A stretch of DNA of 64,000 nt from Corynebacterium confusum (lineage in GTDB: Bacteria; Actinomycetota; Actinomycetes; Mycobacteriales; Mycobacteriaceae): assembly GCF_030408715.1 (NCBI RefSeq), contig NZ_CP047202.1:582287-646286 (forward strand), given 5' to 3'. Below the pieces are notes generated by a model. The model was given only the letters and a program-made list of their open reading frames with translations. It was not told the origin of the DNA and did no database searches. Both the position numbers and the translations under genes were made by a program. Below, one piece after another: positions 53,554 through 62,149 of this stretch (position 1 is its first letter; each line of letters starts with the position of its first letter).

Positions 53554-55116
53554 TTAAGCCAGGCCGATCTGGCGCAGCAGCTTCTGGATGGGGGAGAAGT
53601 CAACTGTCAGGATGCCGGCTGCCTGCGCGGCGGCGAAGATGGCGCCGAAGATAGCGGCCACGATGCCCGCGCCCGCCAGGCCGGAGGCGGCGTCGGAGCT
53701 GCCCTGGGAGGAACCAGCGTTGTCGTCCTGGTTGTCATCACCCGGCTGCTCGGAGCCATTCGACCACCAGGTCTTCATGGCCAGCTGGGCGACGTCGGTG
53801 TTGTCGATGTAGTCGCCGCGGACCGGGTCGGTGCCCTTGACACGGAACATGATGTCCTCGGAACCAGCGCCCTTGAAGAAGAACGGAACCAGCTGGTTGG
53901 TGTGCTTGTCGGAGTACCACTGGTGGCTCGGCAGGGACTTGGCGTCGCCGGCCATCTTGTTGAAGCGGCCCTCGTCCGGCTCGTTCTCACCGGACAGGTA
54001 GCCGGTCTCGTGGTCAGCGGTGACGATCAGCAGGGTCTCGTCCCAGTTGGAGTTCTCCTCGACCCACTTGATGGCGGCGTCGACGGAGGCGTTGAAGTCC
54101 TGCATCTCCTCGATCTCACGGGCGGACTGGTTGGCGTGGCCGGTCCAGTCGATGGCGCCGCCCTCAATCATCACGGAGAAGCCGTCGGCGTCCTGACCCA
54201 GGGCGTTCAGGGCGCCGGTGGTCATGGTCGGCAGGTCAACCACGTCGTTTTGCGGATCGGAGTACGGGGTGGTGCCCTCCCCGGAGCGGGACTGCTGCAG
54301 GGTGGAGTGGACCGGAGCCAGGCCCCAGTACTTCTTGCCCTCTTCCACGTTGCCCTCGGCCAGGCTGGCGAAGCCGTCGTTGGAGTCGAAGTACTCCCAG
54401 TCGGTCTCGCCCTCGGCCAGGCGGCTGTAGTCGGCCTCGTCGATGTAGCCGAAGGAACCGGTCTCCGTCGGCTGGTTGTCATCGGTGAAGAACGGGTGGC
54501 CAGCGCCCATGACGACGGAGAGGTCCGAGTCGATCATCTCCTTGGCGATCTCGCCGTAGGCGTTGCGGTCCTTGTTGTGGGCGGCGAAGGCGGCCGGGGT
54601 GGCGTGGGAGAACGGCACGGAGGAAACCACGCCGGCGGACTTGCCCTGCTCGATGGCGGTCTCCTGGAAATTCTTCTGAGCCATGCCGTAGTTGGACATA
54701 CCCAGGATGCCGTTTTCGACCTTCATGCCAGTGGCCATGGCGGTACCTGCCGCGGCCGAGTCGGTGATGATGCCTTCCTGGACGTACTCGTGGGTGGCCC
54801 AGGCCTGGGACGGGTCGTAGGATCCGCCCTGGGAGTAGGTGGACATGGACAGACGGTTGAAGTCCTCGTAGGCCTGGACGGACTCGCCGTCCAGCTCCTG
54901 CGGGCCGGCTTCGCTGAATTCGCCGTCGACCAAGTACTTGGACTGGCCGGTCTCGTACAGGTTGTTGTAGGCGACGTGGCCGTAGCCCATGCCGTCACCA
55001 ATCATGTAGATGATGTTCTTCGGGCCGTTGGATTCCTGGGCGGTGGCCGGGGCGACGCCCGCAGCAATCAGGGAAGCAGAAACGGCCACGGAGCCGGCGC
55101 GCAGAGAAAAACGCAT
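53554..55116 (-). CDS. Secreted alkaline phosphatase
   Basis: A 520-residue exported enzyme. Signal peptide 1-27 (VAVSASLIAAGVAPATAQES). MIGDGMGYGHVAYNN binds metal, ITDSAAAGTAMATG holds the nucleophile Ser after Asp, IEGGAIDWTGHANQ and VTADHETGYLSG bind zinc. It releases phosphate from organic esters. The C-terminus is odd: after an Asp/Asn/Ser-rich linker comes a hydrophobic helix (AGIVAAIFGAIFAAAQAAGI), which may anchor the enzyme in the envelope. AAGGA lies before the ATG at 55116. Regulation by phosphate is likely but no clear box is identified. Confidence 0.87.
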   Translation of the reverse strand: MRFSLRAGSVAVSASLIAAGVAPATAQESNGPKNIIYMIGDGMGYGHVAYNNLYETGQSKYLVDGEFSEAGPQELDGESVQAYEDFNRLSMSTYSQGGSYDPSQAWATHEYVQEGIITDSAAAGTAMATGMKVENGILGMSNYGMAQKNFQETAIEQGKSAGVVSSVPFSHATPAAFAAHNKDRNAYGEIAKEMIDSDLSVVMGAGHPFFTDDNQPTETGSFGYIDEADYSRLAEGETDWEYFDSNDGFASLAEGNVEEGKKYWGLAPVHSTLQQSRSGEGTTPYSDPQNDVVDLPTMTTGALNALGQDADGFSVMIEGGAIDWTGHANQSAREIEEMQDFNASVDAAIKWVEENSNWDETLLIVTADHETGYLSGENEPDEGRFNKMAGDAKSLPSHQWYSDKHTNQLVPFFFKGAGSEDIMFRVKGTDPVRGDYIDNTDVAQLAMKTWWSNGSEQPGDDNQDDNAGSSQGSSDAASGLAGAGIVAAIFGAIFAAAQAAGILTVDFSPIQKLLRQIGLA

Positions 55117-55437
55117 AAGAAGAGTCCTTCGCAAAGACGGAATAGAGACAAGATGAGACAGTGCGCGGGCGGTGGCTCGCCCGCGTCCCCACGCCGCGCC
55201 AAGCACAGCGTTATGGTTCTGACAGGGCAATTACAGCCGCACGTGAAGGAACTCTAAACTCCGAACATCTCGGGACGATGACATTAAAGGAAACTTCGCT
55301 TTAACTATCTCGGGCCCTCCCGGGAACGCGCCCCGGGCGCTAGCCTCGCGGTACCTGCTCGACGAACGTGGCGGCGTTGAACGTGACTGCCGTCTGTGAC
55401 CTGGCGGATGTCTGGCAGGGGCGGGCTCAGGAATGAC
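55117..55437 (-). other. Intergenic region upstream of the phosphatase gene
   Basis: No gene seen. It contains two copies of ATCTCGGG 40 bases apart (55267-55274 and 55307-55314) flanking the inverted repeat TTAAAG...CTTTAA (55284-55304). These could be regulator sites of the phosphatase gene, for example for a phosphate-starvation response, but the match to a known box is not established. Confidence 0.35.
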
Positions 55438-55483
55438 AAAAGCAGCCGAGGCTGGATGGTGGATCCGGTCCTCGGCCGCTTTT
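55438..55483 (-). terminator. Terminator of the fructose PTS gene (bidirectional)
   Basis: AAAAGCAGCCGAGG pairs with CCTCGGCCGCTTTT, one mismatch, 18-base loop. A-tract and T-tract flank the stem, so it works from either side. It lies 27 bases after the PTS stop codon. Confidence 0.75.
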
Positions 55484-55509
55484 CTGCGCCCGGCGGGGTA
55501 GTGCCGTGG

Positions 55510-57573
55510 TTAGGCCACGGCCTCTTCGACGAGGGCGACAACGGCGCGGCGGTCAGCGGCGGCGTAGAGCTTGTCGCGGAAATCCTGCTTCATCAGGCTG
55601 CGGGCCAGCTTGGATAGCAGCTTGAGATGCTGCTTGCCGGCATCGTCGGGCACGGCGATGAGGAAGACCAAGCGGGAGGGATCCTCGTCCGCGGCCCAGG
55701 GGATGCCGGGCTCGTTGAGGCGGGCAAAGGCCAGGGTCGGGGCAGCCACGCCGGCCACGCGGGCGTGCGGGATGGCCACGGCGTTGCCCACGGAGGTCGA
55801 GTGCTTGGCCTCCCGGGCGACGGCGGCGTCCACTACGGCCTCGGCGTCGGTGATGCGCCCGCTGGCAGCCGCGGCGGCGACGAGCTCACGGATGACGTCG
55901 TCGCGGTTGGAGGCGGCCTCCGGTTCCAGCAGCACGACCGAGGGGTCGATGAGCGTGCTAGGGGTGGTGGCGGTCGCCGTGGTACTCGTGGCGGCCGTGG
56001 CGGCACCCGCGGCGCCGGCCGGGACTGCGGCACCGGTGGTCTCGGTGCCGGGCTGGGCGCTGGTGGCGTCAGTGGTGGCAGCGTCGGCGTCGGTGCTCTG
56101 TGCCTCTTCGGTGGCGGGGTTCCTCTTCTGCGTGATCCCCACCAAGACCAGGATGAGGATGGTCGTGGCGGCCACGCCGGCGGCCATGGCGATGAAGAAG
56201 CCGACGACGTTGTCGACGGCACCCAGCAGGGCGACGATGGGGCCGCCGTGCATGACGTGGTCGGCCGCGCCGAAGGCGCCGGCCAGGGCGCCGGCGATGG
56301 CGCCGCCGACGACGTTGGCCGGGATGACCTGCAGCGGGCGGGCCGCGGCCAGCGGGATGGCGCCCTCAGTGATGCCGAAGAAGCCCATAAAGAGTGCTGC
56401 GATGCCGGAGTCGCGCTCGGCCTTGGTGAACCAGGCGCGGCGGATGAGCGTGGCCAGGCCCACGGCCAGCGGCGGGACGGCGATGGCGGCTGCGGCCATG
56501 CCCATCGGCAGCGCGTTGCCGGAGGCAATCATGCCGCCGCCGAAGAGGAAGGCGGTCTTGTTGAAGGGGCCGCCCATATCGAAGGCCATCATGGCGCCGA
56601 TGATGGCACCCAGCACTAGCACCGAGGCGCCCTGCATGCCGGAGAGGTACTCGGTCAGTGCGGCGAAGACGCTGGCAATCGGGGCGCCGATGAGCCAGAT
56701 GAAGGCCAGGCCCACGATGAGGGTGGTCAGGATCGGGATGACGATGATGGGCCAGATGGGTGCGATGAACTTGTGGACCGGGATCTTCTTAATCCCCAGG
56801 GCCACGTAGCCGGACAAGATACCGGTGACGATGCCGCCGAGGAAGCCGGCGCCGGCCTCCGAGCCGTAGAGAGAGCCGGTGGTGGCGATAAAGCCCGTAA
56901 TCAGGCCGGGCGCCAGGCCTGGCCGGTCCGCGATGCCGACGGCGATATAGCCGGAAAGCACCGGCACCATCAGCGAAAACGCCAGGGTACCCAGCTCAGA
57001 GATGGTGAACCAGAAGGAGTCCTCCGGGATGGCCAGGCCCTCCGGGGTGGGCGTGCCGCCGATGGACAGGGCCACAGCCAGCAGCAGACCACCCGTGACC
57101 ACGAACGGGATCATGTGGCTGACACCGTTCATCAGGGCCTTGTACATAGTCTGGCCCACGCCGGCGATGCCGGAGGATGAGGACGTGGCGCCTGCGTCCT
57201 GGCCGGACTGGTCGGCCTGCTGCTTCTGCAGCTGGCGGTCGGTGAAGGTGTTGGCCTCCAGGGACTGGCGCAGCAGCTCCTTCGGGCGCTTGATGGCGTC
57301 GTCGACGCCGGTGGCCAGCAGGCGCTTGCCCACGAAGCGCTCCTTGTTGATGACGGTATCGGCGCCGATGAGGATGGCATCGGCGGCCTCAATATCAGCG
57401 GGGGTAAACGCCCCCTCGACGCCGATGGAACCGTGCGTTTCGACCTTAAGATCGAAACCCAATTCTTGCGCGGCCGCGGTGAGATTCTCGGCCGCCATAT
57501 ACGTGTGCGCAATGCCCGTGGGGCAGGCGGTGATCGCCAGGATGCGCGGCGGGTTCTTAGTGTTATTGGACAT
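55510..57573 (-). CDS. ptsF: Fructose-type PTS, fused IIB-IIC-IIA
   Basis: A 687-residue protein. Residues 1-110 are IIB with phosphorylated Cys17 (ITACPTGIAHTYMAAE); 140-490 is the IIC membrane domain, 8-10 helices (GYIAVGIADRPGLAPG, FDMGGPFNKTAFLFGGG, HVMHGGPIVALLGAVDN); then an Ala/Thr/Pro-rich linker and a C-terminal IIA domain with His603 (VAIPHARV). It imports fructose as the phosphate. In C. glutamicum ptsF follows fruK and a DeoR regulator; here neither is nearby. ATG at 57573 is chosen over the upstream one for lack of a ribosome site there. Confidence 0.9.
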   Translation of the reverse strand: MSNNTKNPPRILAITACPTGIAHTYMAAENLTAAAQELGFDLKVETHGSIGVEGAFTPADIEAADAILIGADTVINKERFVGKRLLATGVDDAIKRPKELLRQSLEANTFTDRQLQKQQADQSGQDAGATSSSSGIAGVGQTMYKALMNGVSHMIPFVVTGGLLLAVALSIGGTPTPEGLAIPEDSFWFTISELGTLAFSLMVPVLSGYIAVGIADRPGLAPGLITGFIATTGSLYGSEAGAGFLGGIVTGILSGYVALGIKKIPVHKFIAPIWPIIVIPILTTLIVGLAFIWLIGAPIASVFAALTEYLSGMQGASVLVLGAIIGAMMAFDMGGPFNKTAFLFGGGMIASGNALPMGMAAAAIAVPPLAVGLATLIRRAWFTKAERDSGIAALFMGFFGITEGAIPLAAARPLQVIPANVVGGAIAGALAGAFGAADHVMHGGPIVALLGAVDNVVGFFIAMAAGVAATTILILVLVGITQKRNPATEEAQSTDADAATTDATSAQPGTETTGAAVPAGAAGAATAATSTTATATTPSTLIDPSVVLLEPEAASNRDDVIRELVAAAAASGRITDAEAVVDAAVAREAKHSTSVGNAVAIPHARVAGVAAPTLAFARLNEPGIPWAADEDPSRLVFLIAVPDDAGKQHLKLLSKLARSLMKQDFRDKLYAAADRRAVVALVEEAVA

Positions 57574-57640
57574 GGAACCAATTTTATGGCCCCAGGCGAG
57601 CCGGGCCAAGACAATTGGGAAGAAAAACAAAAAGGCGCCG

Positions 57641-57681
57641 CCCAGTCTGCGACACCTCAGTAAGATGTCAGGCAGACTGGG
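57641..57681 (-). terminator. Terminator after the small membrane protein gene
   Basis: Perfect 10-base stem CCCAGTCTGC/GCAGACTGGG with inner GACA/TGTC; on the minus strand GGCGCCTTTTTGTTTTT follows. It shields ptsF from upstream transcription. Confidence 0.75.
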
Positions 57682-57694
57682 TGGTGGGCCTAAT

Positions 57695-57916
57695 CTAGCG
57701 TTGCTGGCCGGCTGAGTGACCGCGGGGAAAACGGCGGAAGACTAGCCACAGCAAGAATCCCAGCAGCGGTAACCCGAACTGGACAAGGCACCAAAGAATA
57801 GTCCGAACGCTAGAACTTCCATGTCGTCTCTCCCAAAGGAAGACGACAACGGTGAGGGCGATACAAATGAGGGGGATGACAATCCACAAGAGATCATAAA
57901 GAACTGGGATCTCCAT
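57695..57916 (-). CDS. Small PLDc_N-like membrane protein
   Basis: A 73-residue protein with two membrane helices (LLWIVIPLICIALTVVVFLW and LVQFGLPLLGFLLWLVF) separated by a short polar loop with WERRHG, and a basic tail. The pattern resembles the PLD-nuclease N-terminal membrane domain found as stand-alone small proteins in actinobacteria. No clear function. It is followed by a strong terminator, which suggests that it is a real gene. Confidence 0.6.
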   Translation of the reverse strand: MEIPVLYDLLWIVIPLICIALTVVVFLWERRHGSSSVRTILWCLVQFGLPLLGFLLWLVFRRFPRGHSAGQQR

Positions 57917-57956
57917 TAGCTATCTCGACCTTCAATTCAATCTTGTCCCAAAAAGA

Positions 57957-58014
57957 AAACTCCCTTGGTTGCGCTAGAAGGAATCATATTCCCAGTGCGC
58001 TGCCAAGGGAGTTT
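57957..58014 (-). terminator. Terminator of the long secreted-protein gene
   Basis: Perfect 12-base inverted repeat AAACTCCCTTGG/CCAAGGGAGTTT; minus-strand continuation is TCTTTTTGG, so it terminates the gene ending at 58088. Confidence 0.75.
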
Positions 58015-58087
58015 ATAGCATCATCGCTTTAGCCGATGAGCAGTTAGGCCCATGCAGTTCCTCTGGCCCGAAGCAACTTAGTGGTCT

Positions 58088-59470
58088 TTAGTACAGGCCG
58101 CTGTGCTTCTTGCCGAAGTCGTTGGTACCAACCTGGCGGGAGTCAACGTTCTGGTCGTTGCCCTTGGAGTTGTCACCGTCCAGGCGGGAGGTCTGGGTAA
58201 CGGTGATGTAGTTCTTCAGGCGGCCTTCCTTGGTGTCGCCGTCGCCGAAGTCCAAGAACGCCAGCTCCTGCTTGTCACCCTTGTTGATCGGGTTGGACAG
58301 GTTGACCTCGAAGGAGCGGGTGGAGGTCTTCTTGTCGAAGCCCAGGTCGCGGATGTGAGCACCGTTGGTGGAGCGCGGGGTGATCAGGCGGTCAACGCCC
58401 TCCGGGCCCTCTTCGGTCTTGACATCGACGCGGAACTGAACGGCCGGGAAATCACCGTAGTAGCGCTTGGAACCAACGTTCTCAGCGCCGACGGCGACGG
58501 TGCCGGCGAAGCCAGCGTGCTTAGCGCCGGAGGTCTTGATGAACGGCTTCAGGTCCAGCTCGGAGTCTTCCTCGGCGGCCTCGCCCTTGTCGACCTCTTC
58601 TTGCTTCTTCTTGTCAGCAGCCTCTTCCTTGTCGCCCTCAGCCTCGGAAGCAACCTCTTCCTCAACCGGCTTCTCGTTCTCGGCGATAACCTCGGCGTCA
58701 GCCTTCGGATCCTTGTCTTCCTCAACAACCTTCGGGTCGTTGACGTCGGTGGTGTTCTGAGCGTCCTTGTTCGGAGCGAAGGAGTCAGCCAAGTCGTCGT
58801 ACAGCTTGACGCGGACCTCGTTCTTGACCGGCTGCAGAGCGGACCAGAAGGTCGGGGTGGACCAGGTGCCGTTCGGCTTGCAGTACTGCTGGGTACCGGT
58901 CATGTTCAGGACGCGGAAGCCGTAGGTGGCCTCACCGGTGTGGTTCGGCGGAACGTCGTACGGGCCGATGGTCTGGCCAGCGTCCCAGGACAGGGAGTAG
59001 GAAGCGGAAGCACCGATCTTGGTGGCGATGGAGTGGGAGATGCCCACGGAGGACTCGCCGCCATCCTTGGAGTAGCCGCCGCCCAGGTTCATGGAGGTGG
59101 TGGAGGTGCGGTCACCGTTGATCTCCACGTTGATGGTCTGAGACTTGGACAGATCCTGGCTGAGCGGGATGTCCTTCTTGGTCTGGTTGGTGGTGGAGAT
59201 GGTGCCGGCCGGCATGAAGGTGTCGGTGGCCTTGTAGACCACAGTGCGGTGGTCTTCCCACGGGTTGCAGACCGGGCGCGGGTTCAGCACGTTGGCCTTC
59301 ATGTGATCGGAGCCGTGGGTGGTGTGGATGATCGGCAGCTTCGGGTTCAGCGCCGGGGTCTCCGGGTAGGACTCGGTCTGGGTAGCGGCACCGGCGACTG
59401 GGGCGGTCAGGGCGGTACCCGCAACGATGATGCCAGCGGTCAGGCCGGCAAAACGACGACGGATATTCAT
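58088..59470 (-). CDS. Long secreted aerolysin-like protein with acidic linker and C-terminal beta domain
   Basis: A 460-residue exported protein. Signal peptide 1-28 (LTAGIIVAGTALTAPVAGA). Residues about 65-215 match the three small secreted proteins at 555-3124: first Cys after PRPV, alternating strands (SQTINVEINGDRTSTTSMNL; GISHSIATKIGASASYSLSW), QTIGPYDVPPNH, then GF, the second Cys and TWSTPTFW. A Glu/Lys-rich linker (about 240-310) leads to a second beta-rich domain (about 320-430) ending GKKHSGLY. AGGAG lies eleven bases before the ATG. Highly biased codons suggest strong expression. Probably a cell-surface or released pore-type protein; function unproven. Confidence 0.72.
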   Translation of the reverse strand: MNIRRRFAGLTAGIIVAGTALTAPVAGAATQTESYPETPALNPKLPIIHTTHGSDHMKANVLNPRPVCNPWEDHRTVVYKATDTFMPAGTISTTNQTKKDIPLSQDLSKSQTINVEINGDRTSTTSMNLGGGYSKDGGESSVGISHSIATKIGASASYSLSWDAGQTIGPYDVPPNHTGEATYGFRVLNMTGTQQYCKPNGTWSTPTFWSALQPVKNEVRVKLYDDLADSFAPNKDAQNTTDVNDPKVVEEDKDPKADAEVIAENEKPVEEEVASEAEGDKEEAADKKKQEEVDKGEAAEEDSELDLKPFIKTSGAKHAGFAGTVAVGAENVGSKRYYGDFPAVQFRVDVKTEEGPEGVDRLITPRSTNGAHIRDLGFDKKTSTRSFEVNLSNPINKGDKQELAFLDFGDGDTKEGRLKNYITVTQTSRLDGDNSKGNDQNVDSRQVGTNDFGKKHSGLY

Positions 59471-60104
59471 AAAGAAAAATCTCCTGAAGTAGGGGATGGG
59501 TTTTGACAGTACGACACGCATTCCTCAAGGCGTGATGCAATCCAACGTAAAGGCCGCTGGAAAGAACCGCAATAGTCAGGTGTCTAGACAAAAGGTTGTT
59601 TTTGAGGATCGGACAGCTGGTTCATCTTTTGTTGAGCTTTTTCTGTAGATTCGCTGGCTACGGCAGGATAAATCATTATCTGCTTAGGGGTTAAAGGTGT
59701 ATACAGGTAGAATCCCCAAGGGGGTCCGACACCCTCGAATGGGGGTACAAGCCGGGGTGAAAAATCAGGAAATTCTCAGGTATCGCCGGCCGGTAAACAG
59801 TGTTAAAAGGGTTATTGAGCTGGCGCTTGCCTGGCGTAGGAAGAATGGATCCGGCGTTTGTTTACGCGTCAAGTTAACTAAAGGTTAATTGCACCACGCC
59901 GGTTAGACTGGCCTCCATCGATGGGTGGGAAGTGATAAAAAATGTGCAATCATGGGGCTAGCTGGGCACTGGGACAGTTGTTTCGGGGTGTTTCGCCCGT
60001 CGCAGGCGGCAGGCTGCCGTGAGTTCTGCGGCTTTACTGCCATGTGCGGCCCTGTGCAGGTGGGGCGGGGTTGGGTGCGGTGAAGTCGGCTGTGTGCCGC
60101 CTGC
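59471..60104 (-). other. Long intergenic region upstream of the secreted-protein gene
   Basis: A 634-base spacer with no convincing gene. It holds the palindrome TGTCTAGACA (59581-59590), two short GC-rich inverted repeats in the stretch CCCCAAGGGGGT (from about 59713), and the inverted pair ATTGCAC/GTGCAAT (about 59887 and 59944). A 63-codon frame at 59697-59888 has no ribosome site and poor codon use. The palindrome, 110 bases before the ATG, may belong to the promoter. Confidence 0.4.
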
Positions 60105-61934
60105 TTAAGCCACGCGCACGCTGGGGCTGGGCTGGCCGGTGTCCAGACTTGTCCGGCGCAGGATCTCCCGGGTGACGGTGGCGACCTGGCCGCGGCCCAG
60201 GAAGACGGTGCGCAGGGCGGCCTTGAGCGGGCCGTCGTCGGCCCACTCGAAGTAGACCTCCACCGGCTTGCCGGTGTGCCGTTGGATATCCAGGGCGATA
60301 ACGGCCACCGCGTTGGAGACCGAGGCGGCCTCGACCACCAGGGCGCCGTCCACACCGCGCACGGTGTAGAGCTCGGCGAAGGCGCTGGGATCGCGCACGG
60401 AAATCTCCAGCGCCACGATGTCCGCGGTGCCGGCCAGGTGGTGGGCGCGGCAGACGCGCTGTTTCTTAGTACTCAGGTCGGGGCAGGGGGCCGCCGGCAT
60501 CAACTGGATGCTAGGTCCCGGGACCTCGAGCAACGCCCGGGCGGCTGCGTCCCAGGAGGTACCGTTGTCACGCAGCTCGTAGGAGCGCACCGCGCGGGAG
60601 GCCAGCGAGCTCAAGACGATGGCCACGATGAAGAAGCCGGCCACGCGCAGGCCGTCGGGGCGCTCCACGAGGTTGGCGGCCAGGGTCAGCCCCAGAACCA
60701 CCGCGATGGCGGCGAACCAGGCCTTGGCGCGCGCAGTGCAGGTAACCGCCACCGCCCCGGAGAAAATCACCACCAGCACGCCGGTGGCATAGGCCCCGGA
60801 CTGCTTGTCCACGTCCGCGTCGAAGAGGCACGTAATGCCGATGGCGGTAACGCTGAGCAACAGCACCATCGGCCGGGAGCGCTTGGCCCACTCTGGGGCC
60901 ATGCCGAACCGCGGCAGGTACTTCGGGATCAAAGCGAGCATGCCCGACATCGCCGACGCGCCGGCGAACCACAGGATGGCCGTGGTGACGTATCCATAGA
61001 ACTGCCCGAAGGAGGCCCCGAGGTAGTGCTCGGCCAGCCAGGCCAGCGCCCGCCCGTCGGCGCTGCCGCCGGCGCCGAACTGGTCGGCGGGGATGAGTGT
61101 GGTCACCAACAGGGAAGAGGCCAGCAGGTACAGGCTCATAATCACCGCGCTGGTGGTCATTAGCCGGCGGGCGCGCTTAATGCGCTGCGGCAGGGACTGC
61201 GAGCGGATAAGCGGCATGACGGACACGCCGGTCTCAAAGCCGGACAGCCCCAGGGCGAGCTTCGGGAAGACAATCAGGCACAGCACGGCCATGCCCGCCG
61301 GGTGCGGGTGCTGGGCGTGGAGGGTATCGGCCCAGTCGCCCAGGAGTACCGGGTGGGTGGTCAGCTGCCACAGGCCGGCGGAGACTACCACCAGGGTCAG
61401 TGAGAGGTAGGTGACGACCAGGGCCACGGCCACACCGACGGCCTCACGGAAGCCGACCAAGAAGACCACGGCCAGGGCGCACACCAGCGCGATGGTCACG
61501 GGAAGCTGATGCGGGCTGTCGGTGGCGCCGAGCAGGTGCGCGGAGGCATCGGAGGCCGACAGCGTGATGGTGACCATGAAATCCGTGGCGGCAAAGCCCA
61601 GCAGCACCAGCACGAGCAGCTTGCCCCACCAGCCGTGGGTGAGGGCCTCCATCATCGCGATGGAGCCCAGCCCGTGCGGCGAGCGCGCCGCCACGCGCCG
61701 GTAGACCGGCACCGCCCCGGCCAGGGTGACGACCACGAGGATGAGGGTGGCGGCCGGGGCTAGAGCACCGGCGGCCAGCACCGCGATGCCGGGCTGGTAT
61801 CCCAGCGTGGAGAAATAGTCCACCCCGGACAGGCACATCACCTGCCACCACGGGTAGGTGCGCTCGGGAATGGGTTGCGAGGAAAAATTGTCCCTCCGCA
61901 CTGGCTTGTGCGGGCGGGGAAGATGCATTGCCAT
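60105..61934 (-). CDS. APC-superfamily permease with C-terminal soluble domain
   Basis: A 609-residue protein. Residues about 25-480 form about 12 membrane helices of an amino-acid/polyamine-organocation carrier: MCLSGVDYFSTLGYQPGIAV in helix 1, MMEALTHGWWGKLLVLVLLG, FPKLALGLSGFETGVSVMPL. The last 130 residues are a cytoplasmic alpha/beta domain. Substrate unknown; relatives are annotated as amino-acid transporters, and the superfamily includes potassium carriers. The ATG at 61934 starts MAMHLPRP; no ribosome site is obvious. No neighbour suggests a pathway. Confidence 0.78.
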   Translation of the reverse strand: MAMHLPRPHKPVRRDNFSSQPIPERTYPWWQVMCLSGVDYFSTLGYQPGIAVLAAGALAPAATLILVVVTLAGAVPVYRRVAARSPHGLGSIAMMEALTHGWWGKLLVLVLLGFAATDFMVTITLSASDASAHLLGATDSPHQLPVTIALVCALAVVFLVGFREAVGVAVALVVTYLSLTLVVVSAGLWQLTTHPVLLGDWADTLHAQHPHPAGMAVLCLIVFPKLALGLSGFETGVSVMPLIRSQSLPQRIKRARRLMTTSAVIMSLYLLASSLLVTTLIPADQFGAGGSADGRALAWLAEHYLGASFGQFYGYVTTAILWFAGASAMSGMLALIPKYLPRFGMAPEWAKRSRPMVLLLSVTAIGITCLFDADVDKQSGAYATGVLVVIFSGAVAVTCTARAKAWFAAIAVVLGLTLAANLVERPDGLRVAGFFIVAIVLSSLASRAVRSYELRDNGTSWDAAARALLEVPGPSIQLMPAAPCPDLSTKKQRVCRAHHLAGTADIVALEISVRDPSAFAELYTVRGVDGALVVEAASVSNAVAVIALDIQRHTGKPVEVYFEWADDGPLKAALRTVFLGRGQVATVTREILRRTSLDTGQPSPSVRVA

Positions 61935-62078
61935 GAAGAAGAAATATACGCCGTGCGCCGGAGAATAAAAGTCCTACGGCGGTGGCATATATCACTGCTT
62001 TGCAAGCGGGAGTCCGCGGGTTAAGTAGCAAAAAGTGTGTCTGAGTTTCAGCGTTTCCGCTGTTCAGGTTAGTTGAAT

Positions 62079-62115
62079 CGGGTCTATATAAGGACCTCAG
62101 CCTTATATAGACCCG
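62079..62115 (+). repeat. Perfect 15-base inverted repeat before the IS1249-like gene
   Basis: CGGGTCTATATAAGG and CCTTATATAGACCCG with a 7-base loop (ACCTCAG), followed by TTTCTT. It may be the element's end structure, a hairpin that stops read-in transcription, or both. Without the other end of the element this is not decidable. Confidence 0.6.
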
Positions 62116-62149
62116 TTTCTTCGTCAATCCACCGGAATGGCACCTGCAT

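Noticed and set aside
53902-55257. 451-codon plus-strand frame opposite the phosphatase
   Set aside because: The minus strand encodes a complete alkaline phosphatase; the antisense product is Val/Gly-rich with no motif.
58103-59506. 467-codon plus-strand frame opposite the long secreted protein
   Set aside because: Shadow caused by strong codon bias; the minus strand has signal peptide, ribosome site and terminator.
59697-59888. 63-codon frame in the gap before the APC permease
   Set aside because: No ribosome site, unusual composition and no similarity to a known small protein.
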